A DNA stretch of 64,000 nt, from NCBI RefSeq assembly GCF_031199965.1, contig NZ_CP133605.1, forward strand, positions 2,078,501 through 2,142,500, written 5' to 3'. Under the pieces are notes generated by a model that was given only the letters and a program-made list of their open reading frames with translations, was not told the DNA's origin and did no database searches. Source of the stretch: Paenibacillus sp. D2_2 (GTDB lineage: Bacteria; Bacillota; Bacilli; Paenibacillales; Paenibacillaceae). A program made the translations under genes and the position numbers. Below, piece after piece: positions 18,914 to 28,251 of the stretch (positions within the stretch are counted from its first letter, which is position 1; every line of letters starts with the position of its first letter).

Positions 18914-19186
18914 ATGAATAAATCTGATTTGGTATCCAAGGTAGCTGAGAGTACAGAATTGTCCAAGAAGGATGCAACCAAAGCGGTTGACGCTGTATTC
19001 GAGGCCATTTCTGAAGCACTTCAAAGCGGAGACAAAGTACAATTGGTTGGCTTCGGTAACTTTGAAGTTCGTGAGCGTTCCGCACGTAAAGGACGCAATC
19101 CGCAAACCGGAGAGGAAATCGAAATCCCTGCGAGCAAGATCCCTGCTTTCAAACCAGGTAAAGCGCTCAAAGACGGAATTAAATAA
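18914..19186 (+). CDS. hbs: HU family DNA-binding protein
   Basis: 90 residues, [20 protein letters not shown] start, dimer core [20 protein letters not shown] and beta-arm [17 protein letters not shown]. Abundant nucleoid protein. ATG after GGGAGGTG. Terminator follows immediately. Confidence 0.98.
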   Translation: MNKSDLVSKVAESTELSKKDATKAVDAVFEAISEALQSGDKVQLVGFGNFEVRERSARKGRNPQTGEEIEIPASKIPAFKPGKALKDGIK

Positions 19187-19212
19187 GATTTCTACATATC
19201 TTCTTTTGCGAA

Positions 19213-19244
19213 AGACCGTGGGCGTTAGTTCACGGCCTTTTCTT
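19213..19244 (+). terminator. Rho-independent terminator of hbs
   Basis: CCGTG pairs with CACGG with flanking partial pairs (AGA/CCT), then TTTTCTTTT. Confidence 0.75.
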
Positions 19245-19277
19245 TTAATGAGAGGTATTGAAAAGGAGCGGTTGATC

Positions 19278-19529
19278 ATGGAGCAGCGGCATCAAGCTGA
19301 TGAAGTCCCAGATGTAAATGGCGGGGATTACTTCGTCGTCAAGGCCAAGGACCAAGGCGTAACGGTCATCGGCTTAACTCGTGGCAAAGACACACGGTTT
19401 CACCATACGGAGAAGCTGGACAAGGGTGAAGTACTGATAGCGCAGTTTACCGACCACACCTCTGCTGTTAAGGTAAGAGGCAAGGCGGTTGTATATACCA
19501 AGCATGGCATCATCGATACGGAAGAGTGA
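19278..19529 (+). CDS. mtrB: TRAP, trp RNA-binding attenuation protein
   Basis: 83 residues. Conserved core [20 protein letters not shown], then [19 protein letters not shown], where Lys and Arg of KVRG contact GAG/UAG triplets in the family. An 11-mer ring binds tryptophan and then RNA. About eight residues longer at the N-terminus than the B. subtilis protein. mtrA (folE), the usual upstream partner, is absent; hbs is upstream instead. ATG after AAAAGGAGCGG. Its likely target is the trp leader at 29.8 kb in this same window. Confidence 0.96.
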   Translation: MEQRHQADEVPDVNGGDYFVVKAKDQGVTVIGLTRGKDTRFHHTEKLDKGEVLIAQFTDHTSAVKVRGKAVVYTKHGIIDTEE

Positions 19530-19539
19530 TTTTGTGATT

Positions 19540-19561
19540 GCAGGCATAGCCTGCTTTTTTC
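19540..19561 (+). terminator. Rho-independent terminator of mtrB
   Basis: GCAGGC-ATA-GCCTGC plus T run; the same stem as the terminator at 8136. Confidence 0.88.
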
Positions 19562-19594
19562 TTTGTACAATGGGAATAGGGACAGTATAAATAT

Positions 19595-19616
19595 GTGTTT
19601 AAACAACCTATATTAG
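19595..19616. repeat. Minimal, degenerate copy of the intergenic repeat
   Basis: GTGTTTAAACAACCTATATTAG matches the joined outer ends of the family with a few changes. Confidence 0.4.
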
Positions 19617-19655
19617 ACTGTGAATTCCTTGATACAGAAGAAGGGGGATAGCCTT

Positions 19656-20177
19656 GTGAGACGAAAATGGCTGTTTCAACTGATCATAATATCAATTTTG
19701 AGTGTTGTCCTTTTGGTGGGACTATCCAAACTGGATGGTCTACTGCTGAACAATACGGCGGTCCATACGGTCTTTGCTGCTGGCCAGCCAGGAGAACTTA
19801 ATGATGAGAATCTGGTCGATGGGTTAACTGCCCTCCACCTTCCAGTGTCGATTTCAAAGGTGGATCTAAACGGAGGGATCCTATCTGTGGATTTAAAGGT
19901 CACAGAGGATCAATTCGACAAGAGTAAACTGTATACGGGAATGGCGGAGCTCATCTCATTCGCGTTCGAACGTACAACTAACGTTGATCAGCTGTTGCTG
20001 CGCTTAGTTGCTGAAGATCGCTGGTTAGGTACAAAGTATTTGCTGCTCGCTTCGGACGTCCATAGAGATGACCTACCACAAGGTGCGTTGGAAATGCTGC
20101 GAAATACTGGGGAACAGGAGTTGTCTGATGATTTGCTGCAATGGTTCCATATTACGAAGACAAATTTATGGCGGTAG
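19656..20177 (+). CDS. Hypothetical membrane-anchored protein
   Basis: 173 residues with one N-terminal helix (LIIISILSVVLLVGL) and an exported domain of about 140 residues with a mixed charged/hydrophobic pattern; no cysteines in the exported part. GTG start at 19656 follows AGAAGGGGGATAG. It sits between mtrB and hepS where B. subtilis has no counterpart. Family not recognised. Confidence 0.65.
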   Translation: MRRKWLFQLIIISILSVVLLVGLSKLDGLLLNNTAVHTVFAAGQPGELNDENLVDGLTALHLPVSISKVDLNGGILSVDLKVTEDQFDKSKLYTGMAELISFAFERTTNVDQLLLRLVAEDRWLGTKYLLLASDVHRDDLPQGALEMLRNTGEQELSDDLLQWFHITKTNLWR

Positions 20178-20297
20178 TCTGTAAATTGAGACAGGTCTTT
20201 CGTGCGCTGGGAAATAACATATGATATAATATACAAGATTATGGCATCGCTATTTTAAACGATTTGGATGCCAGTATTAGGTGCTCGGAGGCAGAGG

Positions 20298-21165
20298 ATG
20301 AGATTTGATCGCATAACGGAACTGGCAAGAAAGTATGTTGAATATGACATGATTTCAACTCACACGGAGCTTCCGGAGTTTCCGGTACCCGTGTTCGTTT
20401 GCTTTATACCTTTCTCATGGACAGGGAGTGCGCTACACAGAAATCAGCAGAGAACTGTGCACTGGCGGCTTTTCTCGTACAGTCAGGAATGGATACGCAC
20501 GATCTGATCGATCTTGACGGTGGGGAGCAACAGGAGAGCAAGATGCGCTCCAGACAGATGAAAGTGCTGGCCGGAGACTACTTCAGCAGTGTATTCTTTG
20601 CGCTGTTGGCAGGGGTCGGAGAGATCGATATGATATCGGCGATGAGCTCGGCGATTTGTGAGGTTAACTCGCTCAAGGTTAAGCTCTATACGAAGCTGAA
20701 GCAGGTGCTGTTGTCAGCCGAGGATTACCTGAAAGAGAGTACTCAGGTGAAGATGAGCCTGTTCTTGTCTTTCTCCGGATTGCTGGAGAAGTCCAAACAG
20801 AATGTATGGCGATTGCTACTTACGGAGTTAAGCCGTTGCGAGGTTGTGATGGAAGAAATGAAGCACAGCTTGAGCATACCGGAGCAGCGCCTTGGTTACG
20901 CCTACTTACATATTCTTGAGACTGGGACGTCAGAGGATAAAGAAATGCTGCGGCGCTACACCGTCGGGAACGTGAATGGGGCGCTATGCTTATTAAATAC
21001 AACATGAAGGAACAATTGACTGGGCTACTGCAGCAATCCGTTGAACGGGTTCAGATGTTGATTCAAGAGTGCAGAGGGGACAAGCTCCGCGCTGAGATCG
21101 CTTCAGTTCTGGAGCCGTTTCAGACTGCACTTTCGACACAGCGCCGAACGGCGCAGGAAGGTTGA
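20298..21165 (+). CDS. hepS: Heptaprenyl diphosphate synthase component I (two frameshifts)
   Basis: About 289 residues after correction; small regulatory subunit of the two-part prenyl synthase, partner of HepT at 24.2 kb. Typical stretch is LAGDYFSSVFFALLAGVGEI. A missing G near 20381 separates the first 28 residues, and a missing A near 20985 truncates the last 60. ATG at 20298 after CGGAGG. A hairpin TGGCATC/GATGCCA lies upstream at 20241-20272. First gene of the menaquinone block. Confidence 0.88.
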
Positions 21166-21180
21166 GGTGATTACCAGAAC

Positions 21181-21899
21181 ATGAGTAACGTAACTTCCAA
21201 ACCGAAGGAACAATTCGTTCACTCCGTATTCGAGAGCATCGCTCCGAAATACGATATGATGAACGATCTTCTAAGCTTCCGGCGTCATAAGGCTTGGCGT
21301 AAATTTACGATGAAGAAGATGGATATGCAGCCGGGAAATACGGCGATCGATCTGTGCTGCGGCACCTGTGATTGGTCCATTAGTATGGCAGAAGCAAGTG
21401 GAGGTCAGATTACCGGGCTTGACTTCAGCGAGAATATGCTGGAATTCGGTCGCAGGAAGGTGAACGATCGCGGTCTAGACGAACGAATCTCGCTCGTACA
21501 GGGCAATGCGATGGCCCTACCATTCGAAGATAACAGCTTCGACTACGCAACGATCGGCTTTGGGCTTAGAAACGTGCCTGATCTGTATCAAGTGCTGCGC
21601 GAAATGCGCCGTGTCGTGAAGCCTGGGGGTATGGTCGTATGCCTTGAATTGTCCAAGCCGACCTGGCAGCCGTTCAAGGGTATTTATTATTTTTATTTTC
21701 AGAAGATGCTTCCTATGCTAGGCAAGCTAGTTGCTAAGAGATATGAGCAGTACAAGTGGTTGCCAGACTCGTTGGCATCGTTCCCGGGGCGGAGGAGCTT
21801 AAGGAAGCTTTCCGCGAGACGGGATTGGAACGGGTTGAGGCATATCCACTTACCGGTGGTATAGCTGCTCTACACATTGGAATCAAGGAGTCACCATAA
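21181..21899 (+). CDS. menG: Demethylmenaquinone methyltransferase (frameshifted)
   Basis: About 239 residues, SAM-dependent UbiE/MenG family. Motif I is AIDLCCGTCDWSISMAEASG and the family signature is YDMMNDLLSFRRHKAWR. Adds the ring methyl that completes menaquinone. A missing G in the run at 21786-21789 breaks the C-terminal 37 residues; corrected it ends YPLTGGIAALHIG. The stop overlaps the next start (TAATG). Confidence 0.94.
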
Positions 21900-22771
21900 T
21901 GCTAAAAAAAACGATCACATTTCTGCAGATGATCAAATTTGAACATACTGTATTCGCATTACCTTTCGCTTTTATGGGGGCTCTGCTTGGCTCGGTCGCC
22001 ATCAACCATGTGCTACCTACCTGGGCACAAATCGGATGGGTGCTCATGGCCATGTTCGGAGCGCGGAGCGCAGCGATGGGGCTAAACCGCCTGATCGACA
22101 GGGTCAGCGATGCCAAGAATCCACGGACAAAGGGGCGCGCAATCCCAGCTGGGCTGTTAAAGATTGGTGAGGTTATTGCATTTATTATTTTCTCATTTGC
22201 ACTCTTATTCTGGGCGGCAGCGGAGCTGGAGCCTCTCTCTTTCAAATTGTTACCGATCGCAGTCGTGATGCTAGTGTTGTATTCCTATACTAAGCGCTTC
22301 ACATGGCTCTGCCATGTTGTGCTTGGGCTTACGGTTGCTTTAGCCCCTCTAGGTGGCTGGGCAGCGGTAACTGGCAAGGTCGATGCTTCAGCTATCATCC
22401 TTTATCTGACGATTTCCTTCTGGATCGCCGGATTTGATATTATTTATGCTTGTCAGGATGTAGAATTCGATGCAAAGGAAGGGCTTTATTCGATTCCAGT
22501 GAAATTCGGAGTAGCGGGTGCACTCAAAATCGCTAAGGCCTTCCATATTGCTACCGCAATCGGTTTTGTATTGCTCTTGTTCATGGCCAATCTAGGCTGG
22601 TGGTACATCGCTGGTATGGTTATCGCTTATCTGATTCTGTTCTACGAGCATCATATCGTGTCACCTACGGATCTCAGCCGTCTGCAGACTGCGTTCTTCA
22701 ATATGAATGGCGTCCTGAGCATTGTTGTCTTCACCTTTACGCTGATCGATTTGGTGGTGCAGAGCCGCTAA
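21899..22771 (+). CDS. UbiA-like polyprenyltransferase (MqnP type)
   Basis: 290-residue multi-pass membrane enzyme. Two Asp-rich motifs: NRLIDRVSDAKNPRTKGRA and DIIYACQDVEFDAKEG. It attaches the polyprenyl tail to the menaquinone precursor. Adjacency to ubiX and mqnA points to the futalosine-pathway version (MqnP) rather than MenA; this is inference from context. Coupled on both sides by TAATG overlaps. Confidence 0.88.
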   Translation: MLKKTITFLQMIKFEHTVFALPFAFMGALLGSVAINHVLPTWAQIGWVLMAMFGARSAAMGLNRLIDRVSDAKNPRTKGRAIPAGLLKIGEVIAFIIFSFALLFWAAAELEPLSFKLLPIAVVMLVLYSYTKRFTWLCHVVLGLTVALAPLGGWAAVTGKVDASAIILYLTISFWIAGFDIIYACQDVEFDAKEGLYSIPVKFGVAGALKIAKAFHIATAIGFVLLLFMANLGWWYIAGMVIAYLILFYEHHIVSPTDLSRLQTAFFNMNGVLSIVVFTFTLIDLVVQSR

Positions 22772-23394
22772 TGAATCAGATTAGACGCAAAGCAATGGTT
22801 GTGGGCATCACAGGAGCAAGCGGATCGATCTATGGGGTGAAGCTGATCCAGACCTTGCTCGGGATCGGTTATGATGTTCATCTGGTCGTTTCGAATGCCG
22901 GCTGGCGGGTGATTAAGGAAGAACTCGGTTGGGATGTGTCAGATCGCAATCGGGTTGTTGAAGAACACTTTGCCGGTTATACGGGAGATTGTATTTACCA
23001 CCCGGTTAGTGATATCGGAGCTTCAATTGCTAGCGGGTCTTTTCTGGTGGAAGGGATGATCATCATGCCTTGCTCAATGGGCACCTTGTCGTCGATCGCC
23101 TGTGGCGCATCTGATAACCTGATGGCCCGGGCAGCTGATGTTATGCTGAAGGAAGCTCGTCCGCTCGTGCTTGTTCCACGGGAGACACCGCTCCATGCCA
23201 TCCATCTAGAGAATATGTTGAAGCTGGCCAGGCTAGGAGTAAGAATGATTCCTGCTATGCCTGCGTTTTATTTTGGCCCTACCAGTATTGATGATTTAGT
23301 ATCCTTCCTGGTGGGGAAAGTTCTAGACAATTTAAGAATTGAACACACTCTGTTTACGAGATGGGGGATCACAATGAACAACCGGGAGAATGAA
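22771..23394 (+). CDS. ubiX: Flavin prenyltransferase UbiX (end unclear)
   Basis: Makes prenylated FMN, the cofactor for UbiD-type decarboxylases. Conserved stretches GITGASGSIYGVKL, MPCSMGTLSSIACGASDNL and VPRETPLHAIHLENMLKL. The normal family end is near LFTRWG. In this sequence the frame runs straight on into mqnA; one extra G in the run at 23362-23366 would instead end the protein at 23394, overlapping mqnA slightly. I favour two genes. Confidence 0.9.
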
Positions 23395-24240
23395 GATATC
23401 CTCATTGGTAAAATAAAATATACAAACTGTTGGCCGATGTTCCATCACTTTAAACCGGATGCTCTATCACAGAAGTCAAGGCTCGTTACGGAAGTGCCGT
23501 CAATATTGAATCGTAGGATGCTTGAGGGATCGCTGGATATTTCACCGGTCTTTTCCTTTGCTTTTGGATATGGTGCGGAACAGTTCGTTCTGCTGCCGGA
23601 CCTGTCGGTTAGCTCTAACGGACAGGTTAATTCCATTTTGCTCTTCTCGCGCAAGCCGCCGGAACAAATCCGGAACGGAGTTATCGCGTTGACGAATACT
23701 TCGGCTACATCGGTAAACCTATTGAAGATCATCATGGAGAAAGCGTATGGAGGGAGCCCAACCTATTGGGACAGCGAGCCTGATCTGGATCTTATGATGG
23801 CAAATAGCGATGCCGCCTTGCTGATCGGAGATAACGCCATTTCGGCCTCCTGGTCAAATGAGGAGTTTATCGTCACGGATCTAGGGGAAGTCTGGAAACA
23901 GTGGACAGGTTATGGGATGACCTTTGCCGTATGGGCGGTTCAGAGATCATTCGCAGAAGACCAACCAGAGCTGCTTACTGAAGTAAGCCGTGCTTTTCAG
24001 GAGAGTAAGCATCAAAGCCTTAGAGATTTGTCACCACTGGTTGAAGAGGCGTGCAGTGAAATCGGGGGCACGCGGGAATACTGGCGACATTATTTTAATA
24101 ACTTAAGCTATGATTTTAATGAGCCAATGCAAAAAGGATTAGCCATGTACTTCTCATATGCTTATGAGTTGGGGCTCTTGAAGCACAAGGTTCAAATGAA
24201 TGTATGGAATGAGAATATGCTGACACGGGTGAAAGAATGA
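23374..24240 (+). CDS. mqnA: Chorismate dehydratase MqnA
   Basis: 288 residues of the MqnA/MqnD family (periplasmic-binding-like fold): IGKIKYTNCWPMFHHF, SSNGQVNSILLFSR, TSATSVNLLKIIMEK, ALLIGDNAI. It turns chorismate into 3-enolpyruvyl-benzoate, the first step of the futalosine route to menaquinone. ATG at 23374 has GGGGGATC just upstream. Overlaps hepT by four bases. Confidence 0.9.
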   Translation: MNNRENEDILIGKIKYTNCWPMFHHFKPDALSQKSRLVTEVPSILNRRMLEGSLDISPVFSFAFGYGAEQFVLLPDLSVSSNGQVNSILLFSRKPPEQIRNGVIALTNTSATSVNLLKIIMEKAYGGSPTYWDSEPDLDLMMANSDAALLIGDNAISASWSNEEFIVTDLGEVWKQWTGYGMTFAVWAVQRSFAEDQPELLTEVSRAFQESKHQSLRDLSPLVEEACSEIGGTREYWRHYFNNLSYDFNEPMQKGLAMYFSYAYELGLLKHKVQMNVWNENMLTRVKE

Positions 24241-25211
24241 AGCTAATAGACATTTTCGGCACGCTGAAAAAGGATATGGATTTTATTGAAAAGCAGCTGT
24301 ACAACAGTATCGAAGGCGGCGACAAGCTACTGAGTGAGACGAGCCTTCATTTGCTAAAGGCGGGTGGTAAGCGACTTCGCCCTGTATTTGTTTTGCTCGG
24401 CGGGAAGTTCGGACAATATGATCTGGAGAAGTTGCAGCATGTGGCTGTACCACTGGAACTAATCCATTCCGCTTCTCTCGTCCATGACGATGTCATTGAT
24501 GATGCGGGGACACGTAGAGGCAAGCCTACAGTCAAGGCGAAATGGGATAATAAAATCGCAATGTATACAGGCGATTACATATATGCAAGAGCTTTGATGA
24601 TTGCTACTGAATTGAAAAATCCGGAGATTCATCGGATTCTCGCTAAAGCGATGGTTCAGATGTCGATAGGCGAAATGGAGCAGATCCGTGACTTTTTCAA
24701 TACGGATCAATCGGTACGCCATTACTTACTAAGAATCCGCCGCAAGACGGCGCTTCTTATCGCTATCAGCTGTCAACTGGGAGCCCTTGCTGCAGAGGCC
24801 CCTAAAGAGGTGCACTCGCTGCTGTATCAATACGGATACAATGTCGGAATGGCCTTTCAAATTCGCGACGATCTGCTTGATCTGTGTGGCACCGAGAAGA
24901 CGATTGGCAAACCACCCGGCAGTGATATGCGGCAGGGTAATATTACATTACCGGTCATCTATGCGCTACAGGAGGAGAAGCTACGGGAACCGCTGCTCGC
25001 GGAAATTCGCGGAATTCATGCCGCCGACGGAAGCGGAGATGTGTCCAAGGCAATCGAGATGATCGTCTCAAGCAATGGGATTACCCGTGCCGAACAGCTA
25101 GCAGATCGCTTTATAGATAAGGCGATGGATGCTTTGGCAGGGTTACCGGAAATAAAGCCAAGAAACCATCTGAAAGAAATAGCTTTATTTATTAACAGAC
25201 GTACCTATTGA
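24237..25211 (+). CDS. hepT: Heptaprenyl diphosphate synthase component II
   Basis: 324 residues, catalytic trans-prenyl synthase. First Asp-rich motif LVHDDVIDDAGTRRGKPT, second IRDDLLDLCG, and KAGGKRLRP near residue 41. Makes the long prenyl tail used by the UbiA-like enzyme upstream, with HepS as second subunit. ATGA overlap with mqnA. Confidence 0.95.
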   Translation: MKLIDIFGTLKKDMDFIEKQLYNSIEGGDKLLSETSLHLLKAGGKRLRPVFVLLGGKFGQYDLEKLQHVAVPLELIHSASLVHDDVIDDAGTRRGKPTVKAKWDNKIAMYTGDYIYARALMIATELKNPEIHRILAKAMVQMSIGEMEQIRDFFNTDQSVRHYLLRIRRKTALLIAISCQLGALAAEAPKEVHSLLYQYGYNVGMAFQIRDDLLDLCGTEKTIGKPPGSDMRQGNITLPVIYALQEEKLREPLLAEIRGIHAADGSGDVSKAIEMIVSSNGITRAEQLADRFIDKAMDALAGLPEIKPRNHLKEIALFINRRTY

Positions 25212-25217
25212 TACCCC

Positions 25218-25246
25218 TTAACGGAATGCCACTTTTCTGATAAAAT
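25218..25246 (+). promoter_or_regulatory. Possible promoter of ndk
   Basis: TTAACG (25218-25223), 17 bases, TAAAAT (25241-25246). A second pair TTGATC/TAAAAT at 25272-25300 is too close to the ndk ribosome site to be useful. Confidence 0.4.
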
Positions 25247-25314
25247 ACGAATGAAACCGCTATCTATATCTTTGATCATGAACAAATGACATTGTAAAAT
25301 CGGGGGAGATTGCC

Positions 25315-25758
25315 TTGGAACGTACTTTTTTAATGGTAAAACCGGATGGAGTACAACGCGGACTCATTGGTAGAATTATTAGCAGATTTGAAGACAAAGG
25401 TTTCAAGTTGGTATCCGGTAAGCTGGTTCAAGTTACTGAAGAGCAAGCCAAACGTCACTACGCCGAGCATGAAAGCAAGAACTTCTTCGGTGAATTGGTT
25501 GACTTTATTACGTCCGGTCCTGTATTTGCCATGGTCTGGGAGGGTGATGATGTCATCGCTCTGTCAAGGCTCGTTATCGGTAAGACGAAGGTAACAGAGG
25601 CGCTTCCAGGTACGATTCGAGGTGACTTTGCGGCTCACACGCCGTTTAATTTGATTCATGGTTCTGATGGCCTTGAGAGCGCAGAGCGGGAGATCGCTAA
25701 CTTCTTCGAACCGGAAGAACTTCTCGGTTATCAGAAGACAATTGCCTCATGGATATGA
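25315..25758 (+). CDS. ndk: Nucleoside-diphosphate kinase
   Basis: 147 residues. Phospho-accepting His115 in NLIHGSDG; N-terminal [16 protein letters not shown]. Balances NTP pools. The usual Asn-Pro in the nucleotide loop reads [16 protein letters not shown], so Asn is replaced by Lys; this could be real or a base error. TTG start after CGGGGGAG. Overlaps cheR by 10 bases. Confidence 0.96.
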   Translation: MERTFLMVKPDGVQRGLIGRIISRFEDKGFKLVSGKLVQVTEEQAKRHYAEHESKNFFGELVDFITSGPVFAMVWEGDDVIALSRLVIGKTKVTEALPGTIRGDFAAHTPFNLIHGSDGLESAEREIANFFEPEELLGYQKTIASWI

Positions 25759-26579
25759 ATCAACTCGGATTTGGCGCACTTCAGACAGAACCAACAGATC
25801 ATGATGCTGCCGATTATGCGGGTTTCATTCAAAATGTAAAGAAAAGCACTGGTATCGATTTGGCACAATACAAAGAAGCGCAAATGAAACGGCGTCTAAC
25901 GACGCTGCGCAATAAGAACGGATATTCAACGTTCACTGCTTTCTTTAAGGCGATGATGGAGAATAAGGCTCTGTTCTATGAGTTCCTGGACAAGATGACG
26001 ATCAATGTGTCCGAATTCTGGCGTAACCCGAACCGCTGGGAGGTTCTGCGTGACAAGGTGCTGCCTGTGCTCGGCGATGGAAGATCGCGACTCAGGATAT
26101 GGAGCGCTGCTTGTTCAACCGGAGAGGAACCTTACACGCTGGCGATGATCCTCGCTGATAAAGGGCTGCTGCAGAGTACATATTTGCTGGCAACGGACAT
26201 TGATGAAGGGGCGTTATCCAAGGCGGCGCAAGGCTTATATCTGGAACGCTCTCTCAAGGATGTTCCGGCTGACGTAAGTAAGCGGTACTTCACTCAGGAT
26301 GGCATGATGTATCGATTCGACGAAGGTCTCAAGAAGCATGTAACCTTTAAGAAGCAGAACATGCTTGCCGATTCTTTTGAGGAAGGCTTTGATCTGATCG
26401 TATGCCGCAATGTGATGATCTATTTTACGGAAGAGGCAAAGCATGAGCTGTACCATAAATTTGCCCGTTCATTAAGGCCGGGTGGTGTTCTCTTCGTTGG
26501 TAGTACAGAGCAGATCTTCTCGCCTGGTCAATATGACCTGGAGACGTCGGAGACTTTCTTCTACCGCAAAAAAGCTTGA
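25749..26579 (+). CDS. cheR: Chemotaxis protein-glutamate methyltransferase CheR
   Basis: 276 residues: N-terminal all-alpha domain, then SAM-binding domain with [17 protein letters not shown] and [12 protein letters not shown]. Methylates chemoreceptor glutamates during adaptation. Position between ndk and aroC(F) as in B. subtilis. The start may be 25749 or the in-frame ATG at 25755; neither has a clear ribosome site, so translation is probably coupled to ndk. Confidence 0.94.
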   Translation: MDMNQLGFGALQTEPTDHDAADYAGFIQNVKKSTGIDLAQYKEAQMKRRLTTLRNKNGYSTFTAFFKAMMENKALFYEFLDKMTINVSEFWRNPNRWEVLRDKVLPVLGDGRSRLRIWSAACSTGEEPYTLAMILADKGLLQSTYLLATDIDEGALSKAAQGLYLERSLKDVPADVSKRYFTQDGMMYRFDEGLKKHVTFKKQNMLADSFEEGFDLIVCRNVMIYFTEEAKHELYHKFARSLRPGGVLFVGSTEQIFSPGQYDLETSETFFYRKKA

Positions 26580-26664
26580 TTCCACGCAGTATATTCCTGA
26601 CTCTCTTATCCGATAATGAGAGTATCAGAGGTAGCACGATTAGGTATCACGTGGAGGTCAGCTT

Positions 26665-26841
26665 ATGGACAAGAGAAAGGTGATTAACGCATATCGACGT
26701 GGGTTCCTTACCCCGCAGGAATGCGCTCAGGTACTAGGGATTGAGAGGAAACAGCTCGACGATTTGCTTGCGAACGGCGCAGAAGATTTGTATGGGCATT
26801 CTTCTGCTACCGCTGGGCATAGAAAGTCGGCAACGAAATAA
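26665..26841 (+). CDS. Small HTH-like hypothetical protein
   Basis: 58 residues beginning MDKRKVINAYRRGFLTPQE, then CAQVLGIERKQLDDLL, which looks like a helix-turn-helix. ATG after GTGGAGG and a terminator directly behind support it as a real gene. Between cheR and the aro promoter. Function unknown. Confidence 0.6.
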   Translation: MDKRKVINAYRRGFLTPQECAQVLGIERKQLDDLLANGAEDLYGHSSATAGHRKSATK

Positions 26842-26845
26842 ACGA

Positions 26846-26889
26846 AAAACGCACCATCCTTCTGTAAATTGAAGGGGGTGCGTTTTGTT
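26846..26889 (+). terminator. Rho-independent terminator
   Basis: AAAACGCACC pairs with GGTGCGTTTT, extended by CCTTC/GAAGG, followed by a T-rich tail. Confidence 0.9.
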
Positions 26890-26994
26890 ATAGTGAAATC
26901 AAAAGATCGATCTCCTATATAGTCACATTTCGATGGAGATGCTAGAATAGAATCTAACTTCGATCAGGTTGCTCTTTGTAGCCTAACGGTTTTC

Positions 26995-27024
26995 TTGTCA
27001 AACAGAAAGATCATATACTATAAT
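26995..27024 (+). promoter_or_regulatory. Predicted promoter of the aro operon
   Basis: TTGTCA (26995-27000), 18 bases, TATAAT (27019-27024), about 50 bases before the aroC ribosome site. Confidence 0.65.
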
Positions 27025-27081
27025 GAGTAATTATCGGATTTTAGTTCTTTACAGTTTAACAGTTTAAAGGGGGAACGCAGC

Positions 27082-28251
27082 ATGACATTGCGTTATTTAA
27101 CGGCTGGGGAGACACATGGTCCTCAGTTGACTGCTATTATCGAGGGATTGCCTAGCAATCTGCAGCTGGATTTCGAGGCGCTTAATTATGAACTCGCACG
27201 CCGTCAGAAGGGCTATGGCCGTGGCAGACGGATGCAAATCGAGAAGGATACCGCCAATATTGTGGGTGGCGTTCGCCATGGATATACGACCGGTGCACCC
27301 GTCGCTATTGTAGTTGAGAATAATGACTGGACGCATTGGCGCAACATTATGAATATTGAGCCTATTGAAGGCACTGACGAAGAGAAACGCCGGGTTCACC
27401 GGCCTTGTCCTGGTCACGCTGACTTGAATGGCGGACTGAAATATGATCTGAAGGATCTGCGTAATGTGCTAGAACGCTCCAGTGCACGCGAGACCGCTGT
27501 CCGTGTCGCTGTTGGCGCAATTGCCAAACAGTTCCTCGGTCACTTTGGCATTAAGATCGGCGGTCAGGTGAAGAGAATCGGTGAGATCGAAGCGCCTCCT
27601 CATCAATTGTCGCTGGATGAGCTGATAGAGATTACTGAACAGTCCTCTGTGCGTGTAGCGGATAAGGCTACAGAGAAGAAGATGGAGGAATATATCGATA
27701 AAATTAAGGCTGAAGGCGATTCAATCGGCGGAATCGTTGAATGTATCGTGGAAGGCGTGCCAGTTGGACTCGGTAGTCATGTGCAATACGACCGCAAGCT
27801 GGATGGACGAATCGCTCAAGCGGTTATGTCGATTAATGCTTTCAAAGGTGTAGAGATTGGGATTGGCTTTGAGGCAGGCACGATACCTGGTTCTAAGGTA
27901 CATGATGAAATTCTATACAGTGAAGAACATGGATACTACCGGGCGAGCAACCGTCTCGGCGGCTTCGAAGGCGGTATGACGAACGGCATGCCCGTTGTTG
28001 TACGTGGCGTAATGAAGCCAATCCCGACGCTATATAAACCGCTGCAAAGCGTGGATATCGATACGAAAGAGCCCTTCACGGCTCAGGTAGAGCGTTCTGA
28101 TGCTTGTGCTGTTCCTGCTGCAAGCGTGGTGCTTGAGCATGTTGTAGCCTGGGAAGTTGCGAAGGCGTTCTTGGAGAAATTCGGTGGCGATTCCATCGAG
28201 GAGATTGAACGCAATTATAAGGGCTACCTGGCTCAGCTGGAGGCCTACTAA
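27082..28251 (+). CDS. aroC: Chorismate synthase
   Basis: 389 residues; called aroF in B. subtilis. FMN-dependent elimination of EPSP phosphate to give chorismate. Signatures [11 protein letters not shown] at the N-terminus, [13 protein letters not shown] and [18 protein letters not shown] after AAAGGGGGAACG. Stop overlaps aroB start (TAATG). Confidence 0.97.
   Translation: MTLRYLTAGETHGPQLTAIIEGLPSNLQLDFEALNYELARRQKGYGRGRRMQIEKDTANIVGGVRHGYTTGAPVAIVVENNDWTHWRNIMNIEPIEGTDEEKRRVHRPCPGHADLNGGLKYDLKDLRNVLERSSARETAVRVAVGAIAKQFLGHFGIKIGGQVKRIGEIEAPPHQLSLDELIEITEQSSVRVADKATEKKMEEYIDKIKAEGDSIGGIVECIVEGVPVGLGSHVQYDRKLDGRIAQAVMSINAFKGVEIGIGFEAGTIPGSKVHDEILYSEEHGYYRASNRLGGFEGGMTNGMPVVVRGVMKPIPTLYKPLQSVDIDTKEPFTAQVERSDACAVPAASVVLEHVVAWEVAKAFLEKFGGDSIEEIERNYKGYLAQLEAY

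Noticed and set aside
22771..24240. Apparent UbiX-MqnA fusion protein
   Set aside because: The frame is continuous, but MqnA has its own ribosome site and ATG, and one extra G at 23362-23366 would end UbiX normally at 23394. The many similar missing bases make a false fusion more likely.
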